A stretch of DNA of 64,000 nucleotides from Maea johnstoni (Eukaryota; Annelida; Polychaeta; Spionida; Magelonidae): the NCBI GenBank assembly GCA_963942565.1, contig OZ012687.1:8653876-8717875 (forward strand). Reading direction: 5' to 3'. Both the position numbers and the translations under genes were made by a program. Positions 13,501-25,600 of the stretch are shown piece after piece; position 1 is the stretch's first letter; every line of letters begins with the position of its first letter. The notes under the pieces are model-generated. The model was not told the DNA's origin, did not search any database, and was given only the letters and a program-made list of their open reading frames with translations.

Positions 13501-16500
13501 ATCAAAGAAGTGAAATGTCATAAGGAGAAGAAGAAAGAAGTGAAGGTGGTTGTGAAGCAAGTTCATGCTGGTGGAATGTGGCACCATGGTCCTAATGGGT
13601 CCTGCATGATCCCAACTCCAACACCGGAGAAAGCGGAAAACATGTGCGACAAAAAGAACCTGGAGGATCTCATCATGCAAGCAGAGTCGATTCCCCTCAA
13701 CTCCGAGATCTGGGATCAGGAGTGCATCAAGATGCGCACGCGGATCAACAATCTGGATGTGGACCTGGAAAAGCTGCACGAGTCGGTGTGTGACTTCACC
13801 AGCAAGAAGGAGGAGCTGGAGAAGGAGATCGCCAAGTTTCGTCGTCAGGAGCAGAGCGCCGTGCGGCCACGGAGGAAGCGGCTCGGCGGAAACGTCCACA
13901 GTCTAGAGCTGATGCTCAAACAGAGCGACAACATCGACCGCATGAAGGCCGAGACCCTACGCAACATTGCTGTGCTAAACACAAAGAAAAACGACCTCCT
14001 GAAAGAGGTGGATGAAATGGATATGATGCGCAGACATGGCAAGGCTATGGCAGCTTGTAATGTGGAGAAAGTTGTTAAGGAACACATTGAAAAGACATTG
14101 CATCAGCACAAGGCTACTGTAGCAAGCACTATAGTAGGAGGTATGGAGGGAGGAGGTGGAGCCATAGACATCATGGGAGAAGAAATAGATAAAATGATGG
14201 GTGATGTCATAAGTAGACTAGATCTTTTAGACTTACCACAAAACATTTATAAGGTATGTATGTGCTTTTTATGGTTTTTACACATAGTAATGTAACAGGC
14301 CTCGATGCTAACTTATGAGGCTAAATGTTGATTCTGACTGCCCACAATTTTACATACCCTTGGAAAATAAAATTCACCTGTTCGAACATAAATTGATAAT
14401 CTTTTAACTCTTGCTAATAAATATGTTAGAAGTCAAGTATAGGTTGATTAAACAGATATACCTGCCTAACAACTCCTTTCCAGGGTTGTTATCTTCTGTT
14501 GGCAGTTTGACAGTCATTCATGTCAAGGGCTGTATACGCAGTCTGTCGTTTGGAAAAAACCATATACAGTAAATTAACATTATAAAAGCATACCCTTACC
14601 ATCAAACTTTGGTTTATCGAATCTTTTTGTTATGTTTGTTCAAATATTAACTTCTGGTGTAATTTGATGCATGTCGCTTAACAATATTTCTTCACCTTGA
14701 TAAAATCCTATATAGGATTTTATATATATGTACTTGTAATGCATGAATTTAAAAAAAAAAAAAAAGCAAAACTTTTGGATTAGTGCGTCTGAAAATTTGC
14801 AGATAAATTTTGTGGAGGTCTTATCCCAGAATTGAGGAGAGGCCCCCTGGATATTGAATGCATGTTCCCAAAAGTGATTATAAGTTTTGGTGAAGTATTT
14901 ATGTATTCTTTCTTTTATTTCCTTCCTTAGCAACAAGAACATATTATCAGACAAAAGTTTGCAGACCCAGAACTTCGTGAAGGCATGTAAGTAGGATTTC
15001 TCCATATTTTTTCTCTGGTCTCATTTCCAAAGAAGAGAGATCAACACTTCACGGGCTCATGAATGTCAGACAGAGCTAAATATTAAGTGTCTCTGGTAAT
15101 TTAAAAAATTATTAATTTTGATTAAAAAAAAAACAGGTTTGAGACCAATTTGAGTATTGGCATACTTGTATTTGAAGTTTTTGTGCATCTCATTCTCAAC
15201 CATATAGAAAAGATCAGTTCCTTCATAATTTGTCAGTATGAAGTGAAGCTTGTCAGAGTTTTATAGATTAGCCAGTCTTTCCTAAATTTGCACAAGTTGG
15301 CAGCCATCCACCTATCACAGGTGTAGTTTATGACTTCCAGCACAGTTTTTGAGCCTTTGTTTGTTTAACTGCCTAAGCCACAAAGGCTATACTCAAGGGT
15401 ATGGAGCAAGAGTGCTCCTACAAGTTTTGCTTGGCCTGTGATTGGTGGAAAGCAATCAACCATGGTGCTAGCAAAGTAGACCCCCCAGAAGCTTCAGTGT
15501 ATGTGATGTCCCTTGGGGCAGTCAGCTCTGCCTCACAATGGCTCGAGTGTTTCGAGTGTACAAAGCTTCTTTCCAGGTCTTATCTATCACATTGAAACAT
15601 AACTTTGTTGTTATGTTGTTTCTTAACTACGCTATAGTTGATTGTCATTTTCTTTCTTGGTGGCTTACATCTTAGATGACATACTGGATAACTTTGAGTA
15701 TCGTTCATTCCATCCATGTTTTGCTTTTCACTGCCAAAGATTCACTCTAATTTACACTTTAATAACCTTGGAGTATACCTTCTCTGCAACCTTGCAACAA
15801 ATTGATTCCTTGCAGCATATTCTAAAACAATCCAATTGGCAGGGGGCCCAGCCAATCAGAATGCCGGATTTCAGTGATTGTATATAGTAACCACTGACTC
15901 TATAAATCTCTCAACTAGTTATACATGGCATATTTAAATGTATGTTCGATTGCATTTGACAGATGCAATTAAAGCAAACGAAACTTTAAAGGATCCCCTT
16001 ATTGAATGTGATCAAATTTGACACGTGCAGGCATTCACATAGAAGGTGCTGAACAACTAGCTCTCCATGTCCCTTCTAAAAGAATCCATTCACTGTCTTG
16101 GCTTATACCAGTCATGCTTAAATGCCTTTCTTTTTATTGACAGAGAAAGGGAGTTACTTATAAAATACCCTGACGATCCCAGTTTTAAAAACCTGGCCAA
16201 GGACAAGGAGAAGAAATCGGGAGGCATGGGTAATGTGGAGGCTAGGGAGGAGAACGGACAGACAGAACATGTTGGAGGAACCACAAAGGTATGCATAATC
16301 CTTTACATACAACACAGAGGATAAGTTGGGAACCATCAAAGAAACTACAATTAAACACTTCAAATAAGCATAAAGTCCTACAGACCATGAGCTAAAATAA
16401 TTTTTCATTGAACAACTATGTGGTATGTAGTGTAACGAGTATGTAGCACATGATTGTCTTATTATTATCAATTTCTTATTATGATAGATATGCCATAGAT

Positions 16501-19330
16501 AATAGGAATAAGGCTGCTTTCGGTTGCAGTCTAATGCAAGTGAAAGGGGCTTTGCCACACCAGCATCAGCTTGCCCCACCTCAATAGGAAGACTTTCTTA
16601 TGTGAGGTATTCCTATTGCATGATTATTTCTCTTCTTAATAAATTCTTCTTGAATTATGCTTACAACTGTTGCGAGTATTAAGTTTCTATTTTACATTCT
16701 GAATTCAGGTGAATGACAGCATGGCAACATCCAAAACCGGAAAGGAAAAGAAATCAGAAGTACATGTTGATTCACCGATGGAGAAAGCAAAGGATGGCGC
16801 TGCCGTACAGCAGGGGACAGGAAAGGGGGCGCCATGTGTTCAGGAGGAAAGGAAAGGGAAAGCTGGTGATAAGGCGACTAAGAAGGAGAGCAAGGGAGCA
16901 GCGATTAATCAGCAGGTGAGGAAAGAGGACAAGGCAGCAGTCAATGACCAGGGAATCAAAAAGGAAAAGGAGGAGGCAGTGAGCGACGAGAACAGAGAAA
17001 AAGATAAGGGAGCAGTCGATAAGAAGACAGAGAAAGAGAAGAAGGGAGCAGTTGGTGATCAGAAAAGCAATGCTGGGATGGAGAAGGTCAATAGGAGCGG
17101 AGAGGAGAAGGATGTTGAAAAGGCTTCCGGTGACCAGAAAAGCAGGAAGAACAGTGACTGCACAGAGGTCAAGGAATCGAAACCAGACGCTGCAGGAGAT
17201 CATGACATGAAAACTATTAGCGATTGTCTGGACAGAGTTCATCTTGCAAAGGAAAAAGGTAATATATGTACATATATATCTACTGTGCAAAGGAATTAAT
17301 GAAGAAATGAAGCCTAATGATGAGTAATGTTAAGGGTGTTCTGTGCAATAGTAATTAAGTACTAAGACTTAATCAACCCCACAATTCTATCTAATTAGTA
17401 ATAATTCAATAATTAGCAGTGTGAATTTAGACTTCTTTTTTTAAATCCTTCAAGTTGAACTGTAAAGATGAAATTACCAAAAAAGTTGTGATTCAAAGGC
17501 AGGGAGTGATAGCAGGAAGTTAGCCAGGACCCGCCCAACCTGTCAGGCACTTTCCTGAAAATCTCCTTTTAAGACAGGTTTTCTATTAAGACTTTTTTTG
17601 GGTGTAATAACCAAATATTTTCCCTACAAACCATGATCTAAGATGTGGCTGGTGTGAATTGCCCCTTTTCACACAATAAGCTATTGAATCTAGTTGGAGT
17701 AGATTAGTAGATTTGAAGTAGATTAGTAGCTAAATCCGGACAGGCAGAAATTTTGGAACTGCTATTTTGGAAAGGCATTTTTAAAATCCTGGCTAAGACC
17801 CTGGTGGCAGGTAGTCGAGAAAGGCATTGAACAATCCAAGTAATCAGAGGCAATGCCATAGACCACTCACTCACTCAGCTATTCAGATCAGCCCTTTGTC
17901 TGTGTATGGAAAGGTGGACCTTATTTAGATTTCAGGTGGTTAAAATATAAATGTTATTTTTTTCAGGTACCTTTGAGCACCAAGACATTGTAGATTTGTT
18001 CCAACTGGGACCGGCTATATGCAACCTGGGAAAGAACTCTGGCGAAGTCTCCAAGCTGGGAAAATCACCGCATGCAGAGGTAAAATCTGAGGCAACTTCC
18101 AATGCAGCCACCAAGGAAAGCAGTATCCATCCAAAATTCAGTGAAGAAACGAGGAAATGCATTCAATCAGCTGTTAAGGAAAGCATAAGTCATACTGCAT
18201 TAAGTAAAGAAACCAGCAAATCCATTCAATCAGCCATTAAGGAAAGCATTAACCATACTGCATTAGGTGAAGAAACCAGGAAATGCATTCAGTTAGCTGC
18301 CAAGCAGCACATTAGCCCTACTGCATTAAGTGAAGAAACCAGGAAATGCATTCAATCCTTTGAAGATGAAGCCGCATCCTTTGGAGACGAGGCACAGAGT
18401 CTCCTCGATGGTCACACTGCAGCAATCTCATCCATCCTGCAAGGCTCCAAGTATTTCAGCAATATTGAAGCTCCCAAGATCACCCTGGGCAATCTTTCTC
18501 ATAGCACCCCTCCACAGGGCGCCTTTCCTCAGGACACCCCTCTTCAGTGCTACCCTCCTCTGGGTACTCACCCTCAGGACCCTCCCAGGTGTGATGAAAC
18601 TGCTGCCAAGAAGAAGAAGCTGCATCAGTGTGCTGCTTGTCTCAAGGTCGAACCCAAACCAAAAACCTACAAGCGCTGCCAGAAGTAAGTTTAGTGTATC
18701 TCAATCATTATCAGTAAGACCTAAATAAGAAGATCCTACTTTTAGTTATTGGGGGTTCAGGGCCAAGGGGTGACGTCTGTGTAAAAATAAGGGGGCTCTT
18801 TCCCCTGAAGCCTTAGAATTTTAGTATGGATGACCTAACACATTACCGTATTTATCCAAATAAGCACACAGACCCCTATTAACTGCCACACCCTCCCCCT
18901 TTATTTCCTGAAAAACTGTTGGAAGGGACAAGACACCGGACATGATTTTCTGGCCTTCTGAAGCTCCCCCGCGAACGTTTCCTTACCTTTACATGTGGTA
19001 CCAATACAGAATGTGTAGTGTCTTTATTTTCCATATCTTGAACACTTTGCGGAGTATTGATTTCAATCTTAAACTGCATGTTTTTGCACTGTACATTTTT
19101 GCCAGCACCCCTTCTGGCGTATTTTCCCTAACCTGCACCCTCATTGTGCCCTTGATCAGATGATTACAGTACTTACAGTGAACCTCTCTTTCTATTCTAG
19201 GTGTAAAGATGAACAAGTGAAGAACAGCAAGTACTACTGCAGCAGGGAGTGCCAAGTGAGCGACTGGGGAAACAGACACAAGCTAGACCACAAGAAAGGG
19301 GGGACACAGGCAAAGAAGTCTGGCCAGTGA
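9220..19330 (+). CDS. MYND zinc-finger protein, family unknown (5' end missing)
   Basis: I do not recognise the family. Ten exons join in frame: 9220-9428, 10596-10743, 11247-11339, 12346-12431, 12961-14253, 14931-14986, 16144-16288, 16709-17258, 17967-18684 and 19201-19330 (TGA). They give about 1141 residues plus an unseen N-terminus; all junctions are GT-AG and phases agree. The first ~180 residues are helical and aromatic-rich. Residues ~340-362 repeat EVRTIK three times, followed by a Lys-rich stretch, and ~430-480 form a coiled coil. Exon 8 is a Lys/Glu-rich low-complexity linker. Exon 9 has four 24-residue repeats with the core EETRKCIQS. The C-terminus (~1080-1125) is a MYND finger: CAAC, CQKC, YYC, C and a final HKLDH, so the last ligand is His rather than the usual Cys. 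MYND fingers usually bind short proline-rich peptides, so an adaptor role is only inferred. Confidence 0.8.
9836..10014. mobile_element. Palindromic mariner-type MITE, copy 1 (intron of MYND gene)
   Basis: The 179-bp element begins TACAGGTGAACTTGGATATG and ends with the near reverse complement CCAAGTTCACCTGTA. Internal GTCCGTCATA motifs occur in both orientations. TA at each end fits a Tc1/mariner-like TA target. A second copy in inverted orientation lies at 58463-58642, in an HROB intron. It has no coding capacity. Confidence 0.75.
10297..10563 (+). repeat. Purine tract: (GA)n-(GGGA)n-(GA)n microsatellite
   Basis: About 267 bp is almost pure purine on the plus strand: a GA dinucleotide run, then a GGGA/GAGG tetranucleotide run (about 10381-10505, one interruption ACGGGG), then GA again. 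It ends only 32 bp before the acceptor of the exon starting at 10596. Long open frames across it on both strands are artefacts of the repeat. Confidence 0.95.
11400..11693. repeat. Interspersed repeat, about 300 bp, copy A
   Basis: It matches 17517-17815 along its length: shared blocks include 'tttcctgaaaa', 'gtgaattgcccc'/'gtgaattgccctg', 'cacaataggcta'/'cacaataagcta', 'ggcagaa..ttggaa' and a right end 'atcctg(cc/gc)t(g/a)agaccctg'. The right end resembles that of the GGTCTTAGCC family. It lies in a MYND-gene intron and has no coding capacity. Confidence 0.6.
11886..12240. mobile_element. CTTGCC-rich inverted-repeat element
   Basis: Left end CAGGCACCAACATAA and right end CTTATGTCGGTACCTG are imperfect inverted repeats. 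ATTCA flanks both sides, a possible short target duplication. The inside is full of CTTGCC/GGCAAG motifs in both orientations, which could fold into several hairpins. Truncated relatives lie at 12585-12712 and 38570-38690. CAG termini hint at a hAT-related MITE. Confidence 0.6.
12585..12712. repeat. Truncated CTTGCC element
   Basis: The segment carries 'gcttgcccctgttgcccgaggcaag' split over two arms and a 'cttgccccgctgggcaag' hairpin, as in the complete element at 11886-12240, but lacks its ends. It is intronic. Confidence 0.45.
17517..17815. repeat. Interspersed repeat, about 300 bp, copy B
   Basis: Second copy of the repeat at 11400-11693. The left end has 'agttagccaggaccc' and the right end 'atcctggctaagaccctgg', so this copy shows the inverted GGTCTTAGCC-type terminus more clearly. 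A small internal duplication (AGTAGATTAGTAG twice) is present. It is intronic and non-coding. Confidence 0.6.
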
Positions 19331-21781
19331 ACAGAGCAAATATCATCAATCAGAACATGAGGGGTTAACCTATCAGTGCTCACAGCTGCCAAAAGGAGCC
19401 TTTTATTTTCAGTCCAATCTTATAGGCAAAAGCATATTTGGGAAAAGGAATTTTTCTGCTGGTTGCTAAATTGTCCTTCCATTCTATTATGGTGAGATTG
19501 AATGAATTGAGATGCAGCTTCTTACTTAGAATCCCAATGAAATTAGAATGTCACCACCATATAGCCAAAAATTAGAAAGACTTGCTATCTAATTTAAATG
19601 TAGTGCAAATGATGCTTTATTTCTAAGTAATTTCCTTAAAGACTGAGTCCCAGTAGGGGATTACATAAAGGCTGTGTGTGCTTTATCCATTCGTTTTATG
19701 CTAACTAAGAATGCTTTGTCAAATGTATTGGTTTCTCATGTGGTTTAAGGGTCCCCTATCGTGTGGGTTTATTGGTGCTGGCTGTTACGATTTATATTGC
19801 CTTATATGCTAATGTGTTATTTCATTCTATTTGCATCTGGAGTGCAGACATGGTGGATGGTGAAGGTCTAACAATTTTGAACATAAGTTATCAAAAGCGC
19901 ATCAGAGAATAATTCATCAAAACAAAAAGTCTTCAAAAATATCTGATTGAAGAGTGTTTAATCCAACAGGAGCTAGAACTCTCAATATAATGCATCCTAG
20001 ATTAAACGATAAATAGACCTCAAGGAATTTTGGTGTATGTGATTTCTGGAAGGCAACATATTATGAAGATGTTTCACATGTTTCAGACCATGTGTATATG
20101 CATCCTCCTGGTGTGAATTGATAATCCTTGTCATGAAGTATATGCTACTATAGATATTGTAGAAATGAAATGAAGTATTGACCAGTGTTGATAAAAGCTC
20201 TGGTTTACAGGCTCTGGTATAAGTGCTTACCTGGTAAGTAGAATCATCACTCGTAAGTCTCTAGAAGTGGCAAATTGAAAATTGGAAACCTGTACATGAA
20301 ATGCATAAATGATATCAAAGCAAATTTACAGCCACAGGTATTTATGAAAAATAAAATGTTGCCAATAAACACCACAGCATTGCCCTGATAAATGTAATTT
20401 TATGATGTTAGAGGTAACTTTTGATTCATTTTCTGGCCATTCAATTTGGATTTTTTGCTGTGCAAGTATAACCGATCTCCACTTTACCATCATGGCAAGT
20501 TGTTACTGAAACATATCAAACCCTGGTGTGAAAACTGAACAATTGTAGAAATTATTTTGTGTAGTATTTTGTTTCTTAGAGGTATGTTAAAATGAATTGT
20601 AACATTTTCTTTGCAGTTTCTTAGAATAGATGAAAAGTACCAAACTTGTGTGTCAGAATCAATTTGGTCATGCTTCAGAATACTTCTATAAGTTGATTGG
20701 CATATGTCAGACTTAAGCCAAGAATATCACTTGTATAACAGAAAGCTTACCGACTTTTGTTTTGTTTGGTCTCATTTTTATTACGCTTGTAGTGATGTTG
20801 CTTGTATAGCATATTAATAGATTGCATATTATACCATTAGAGCCTGCAGTGGCTGAAAAAATTGATTATTTTTGTGAAACTGTTCATACCTAAGCTAGGC
20901 AAAGCATTGTTTTCTGCGTTTATATAGAGGTTTACGTTACTTAGTTGAATCTCTTGCTGAAGAGAAAAGATGGATCTATAGGTTTATCTGGCTTTTCGGT
21001 GGGTATTTCTCTCTGTGCAAATGTAAACATAAATGTCTTATCATAAAAGGCAAGTGTTTATTTGGAGTGGTGTATTCTAACTTCATTAAGATTGGTTTTA
21101 TATCTGAATATCTATACTAGGTTTTGACATAGTGGATCCCCCTTCTCCCTCACATTTAAAAAGTGTTTTTATTCTTAACTGATATGAAATCAGTGGGTTT
21201 ACTTTGGAGTTATAGTAATAACACACTATTTATCTGCTAGCTTCCTATCAAAAAAGATGTTTCTTGTGATAAAATGAAACTTCACCAGGTGACTCAATTT
21301 AGGTATTTAGAAGCCTAGAATATACTGACAAAGGTTTGCAAACGTGAAGAAAAAAGAAGCTCATGAATGGAAAGTCAGTTTTCATCAAAATTCGTCAATT
21401 TTCTAAAAGTACTTGGAAAAAATCAAAGGTCAAAATTACCACAAGACAAAAGTATAACTTCAGGTTTTTGATAGTGTTAGCAGTACATGCAGGTAAAGGT
21501 AATCTGGAGAAATTGAATGTATTTCATACATACTCAGACTTACTGTATTGGGTAGTTAAAGTTTTACACTCCTTTGCCAAACTAACAAATGCTGAATTGA
21601 AGAATGTGTGGTCATTATAATTCACTGATTGAAGAATCGTACACATGAAATATCTCATGACTTTCTTTAGGTATTTTTATTTTACTGAAAATAGATATTT
21701 TCTAACTTATCTTGCATATCAATTAAATATAGTGGGTGTAGTACAGTTTTATTCACAGCAGTTGCTTATGTGTGAAATAAA
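19331..21781 (+). other. Probable long 3' UTR of the MYND gene
   Basis: About 2.4 kb of AT-rich, repeat-poor sequence follows the TGA at 19328-19330. Candidate poly(A) signals are AATAAA near 20350 and 20363 and a strong one at 21776-21781. No coding frame or TIR element is recognisable. Where the transcript ends is inferred only from these hexamers. Confidence 0.5.
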
Positions 21782-21820
21782 AGCTTAAAAACAATTAATG
21801 TCTTAGTATGGTTATTTATT
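21776..21820. terminator. Back-to-back poly(A) signals of convergent genes
   Basis: AATAAA on the plus strand (21776-21781) lies 33 bp from TTTATT (21815-21820), which is AATAAA read on the minus strand. The first would end the MYND gene and the second THNSL1. The stretch between is AT-rich with TTTAT/TTTCG runs. If both are used, the transcripts end within a few tens of bases of each other or overlap. Confidence 0.45.
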
Positions 21821-21939
21821 TTTCGTTTTATGTATCCCTTCTCATAAAAAGTTATTTTTTTTCCAAATTTCATTATGCCACTTACTTTGAAAAGACATGC
21901 TGTATTTCAAAAAAAAATCTTTAAAAAGGTCTGATATCT

Positions 21940-22640
21940 AGACCCACATCTATTCATAGATGTTATACAGCCCCTCATAAAAGTCACCTTCCACCTAAGT
22001 GAATAGTGAATAGCTGTAATATCTGAACAATCTCCAGAGGTCTATCCATGCTTACATCTACTTAAAAGGTCTCCTTCTGAAGCTTAGTGAATAGCTGTAA
22101 AAGTTAGCCCCCCGACAAGCGGAGTCAACTGCTGCGCTGTCATGTAATTCTAGAGAGATCTGTCCATGCATTGCATAGTGTGCAGTTATGCTGTTTAGCA
22201 TGGCTCAAGAAGAAATATTTTCATGCATTAATCTCTTTAAAAATGTCTCATTCTACCTCAACTTCAGCTATAACTTCACTTAAAATGCTCTCCGGTTGTC
22301 CATTTTTTTGTGGAACTTTGCTTGGTTCTAAAACCCAAAATAGCTATCCATGTGCTGTGCCCCTCAAAAGAGACTCAAATTCCTGTAATTTCATTCATAA
22401 TGCACTCTTAATGTCTTGTGTCCCATATATTTTGGGCAGACCTTAGCTTGCTTCGAACCCCTCTAAATCTATTCATGTGTTACATCCTATAAAGAGCTTC
22501 AATCTCTACCCTAATTTCATTCAAAATGCTCTTCCAACCTGCTGTGTGTAACACCTTTGCCTGGTTCCAAACTCTCCAAATCTATCCATGTCTTGCACGA
22601 CTCAGAAAAGCCTCCACCTCTGCAGTTACTTCATTCATAT
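21940..22640 (-). repeat. Degenerate array copied from the THNSL1 C-terminal coding end
   Basis: Units of roughly 95-120 bp repeat the last coding bases and stop region of THNSL1. The anchor 'atctatccatg' recurs near 21947, 22036, 22157, 22343, 22463 and 22580. On the minus strand, coding sequence GAGAGCAATATGAATGAAGT is echoed by AAGAGCATTTTGAATGAAAT and AAGAGTGCATTATGAATGAA. The first unit is the real exon end; the others fall in the 3' UTR and have diverged. Confidence 0.7.
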
Positions 22641-25600
22641 TGCTCTCCAGTACCGTCCTATGTAGCACAGGTTTTTCTGTGGATCGCCTCAAGTTCTCAT
22701 GCATCCCTGGGCGTGGTCCTAATCTCTCTAGAGCTTCGTACATCTTTCCTGGTGATGACTCGATCCCGGTGATGTCCTTCCCCAGAGCCGTCAGGACCTC
22801 CGGGGCAAACTTCCCGTAGTGGGCAGTGGAGTTGATGATCATGGGAACATCGCCAGTATTGTGCCTGTCCGCCACTACCTTACCCACAGCTGTGTGCGGG
22901 TCCAGAAGGTATCCTGCAAATATGGAATATACTTATCGTTACACGAAAGTTACATCCAAATGACTGCCCAGAAATAGGCAATAAACTATGGGTTGAACAA
23001 GTTGGGTCCCAGGAGATACCCTGCAAATATGGAATGCATCTAGGGTTACGCAAGTTGCATCCAAAAGATCACCCAGAAATAGGGCGGTATGCTGAGTTGG
23101 GTTCAAAAGATACCTCGCAAATATGAAATATACTTATGGTTATACAAGTTGCATTCAAAAGATTACCCACAAATAGGGCGATGCATTGTGGGTTGTACAA
23201 GTTGGGTTCAAAAGATTACCCATATATCGGGCAATACACTATGGGTTGTACAAATTGGGTTCAAAAGATACCCTGTAAATATGAAATGAATTGAATCATT
23301 ACAATTGCATGTGGGATATACTGCAAATAAACATTTGACATTTGATTATGGGCCAAATAGATACCCAGCAAATAAGCAATAAACTGAGTTAACCTAAAGA
23401 TACTTTGCCAATTATGAAAGTCACCCCAGCTATGATTTTGTTTCAACATTTAAACACTGTGTTACACTTTCATAACAATATTGTTCACAAAAATTTCCAT
23501 TGCTCACTCGTCTGCCCAAAGCACCTCGAGCTGAAAATCTTTAACAAAAAGGACCTGTAACGCTCATAACAATATTGTCCACATTTGTGCTTTGAATAAA
23601 AGCAGCCTCAGCATACGAAGGGTTCTAATACTAGTACCATGTGACACTCTCATAAGAGCAGTGTTTACATTCAACATTTATCAGTCTAAGAGTGGATTGC
23701 CTACCTGTCTGCCTGAAGGTGTTCTGTATCTCCCGCCTGCACTCCTCCTCAGAGCAGAAGTCAGCCTTGATGTCCCTCTGCATGTCACTCAGCATCTGAT
23801 AACAATAACATCATATATGTTAAAGTGATGATAATGGTGAAACTGATTATACAAATTATAATACCAAAATTGATAACTTAGGTATCATTTCCATAAATTG
23901 TATGAAAATAATAAAAAGTATGATTACAATAAGATCAATGAAGGGCTTTGTATCTGCTGTTGGTCTATGTTTTAACAGGTTTTGATATAAGACTTTCAGG
24001 TATCTATATTAGTTAATAACATAGTAACTGCGGTCAATTGAGACACAAGACGATTTACCTGGTTTGATATCTGGAAAGACTTCTGGTCCTGTAATGAGGA
24101 GTAGCACTGCCTAACGAAGTCAGCGTCTCCTCCGGAGTGGAGGTAGAGATAGCGCTCCAGGTTGGAGGACTTGAGGATGTCGATGGCGGGAGAGAAGGTG
24201 TGATGGAGACTGCGCTGTGTCAAGTTATACACTCCCTTCTGGAAGAACTCGGTAAGGACATTGTTGCTGTTTGAGGCACAAATTAGACGTCGTATAGGAA
24301 TTCCAGAATACTGCGAAAACAAAAGAATCGTCACCACATGGCAATGAATAAGATAACCAATTTCCATCTGGAGAGGATGTTATCTGAAAGAGTTAATTAA
24401 ATCTTTGTCACTGTTTTACCAATGAAACACTGCCAACCTCTTTATAATCACACTATTTCTTGACCTCTTGTTCTCGTACTACTCTGCAAGCCAACACTGA
24501 GTCATGCTGCAGTTTTTTTTGGAATGGTGGTTGTGTTTAAGTTTGCTTACAAATGTCATCAATTTGTTAAAACATAATTAATTGACTAGCAAATTTGAGG
24601 AGATGACGAAGATGAATTCCAGAACGCAATGAAAATTGTACAATACTTTCTGGCCAATATAGTCATGAATGGATTAAAAAAAGCCAATATAGTCATGAAT
24701 GTGTTAAAAAAAGACATTCTCCTTACCTCATCCTTAATTAATTCTATTTAGATGTATGAAGCAAAGAATTGGTGTAAACATAGTAACATTTTAAATTCTC
24801 CATGAGCTATTTGTTAGAGGGATTTGGTTTTAGTCACCTTGGCATAGATGGCAGCGAGTATGTTTCCGAAGTTGCCAGTGGGTATACAGAGGTCAACAGG
24901 GTCACCCATGGGTATGACACCCTTCTGGACCAGATCCAGGTAGGAGGAAGAATGGTAGACCATCTGTGGCACCAGGCGACCCCAGTTGATGGAATTGGCA
25001 GCACTGGTAAAAACGGAATTCATGAATATTTTATTACAGGTGAAACGCAGAGGAATGTGAAAAAAAACTGTCTGTACTGGGAATATACAAAAAACAATAA
25101 GATGTCAAGTCTCTGCATGGAAAAAAAATACAGCAGGATGGAACCTTAGAAATTACAGAAAATCAGCATTAGATCTAAAAACAGATTTTACAGAGGAATC
25201 AATAATACAGGTTGGACAGTGAAAATACAAGTGCAGTGAGAAAAAACCCTAATCACCTTTGGAGTGGTGGCATGAATGCTCTAAAGCATACAAAGTTTTC
25301 TATCAGAGATGTTTTGTCAATATTTCAAATGCTTGTAGAGGTGAAAATGGTTTTTCTGATAGAGACTAACAAGTTATGCATTTTGGTGAAATTTTAAGGA
25401 TATAATGGATAAGTGGAAAATAGGTTATTCTCTATTAGTATTTCTAGATATAGGGCTGAGCTGATGCGAAACAGAAGTCTTTTTGCATGGTCTTATTCTT
25501 TCTTAGACCTGCCATATACCTTTGATATATTGCAATTGATATTCAAGACATTTTCTATCAAATTTTGTATTAAGTGACTTGCTAATAACATGTAATTAAA

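Noticed and set aside
13357-13899. Antisense frames over the large MYND-gene exon, and likewise 56505-57744 (-), 46152-48344 (+) and 53963-54858 (+)
   Set aside because: Shadows of real coding sequence on the other strand.
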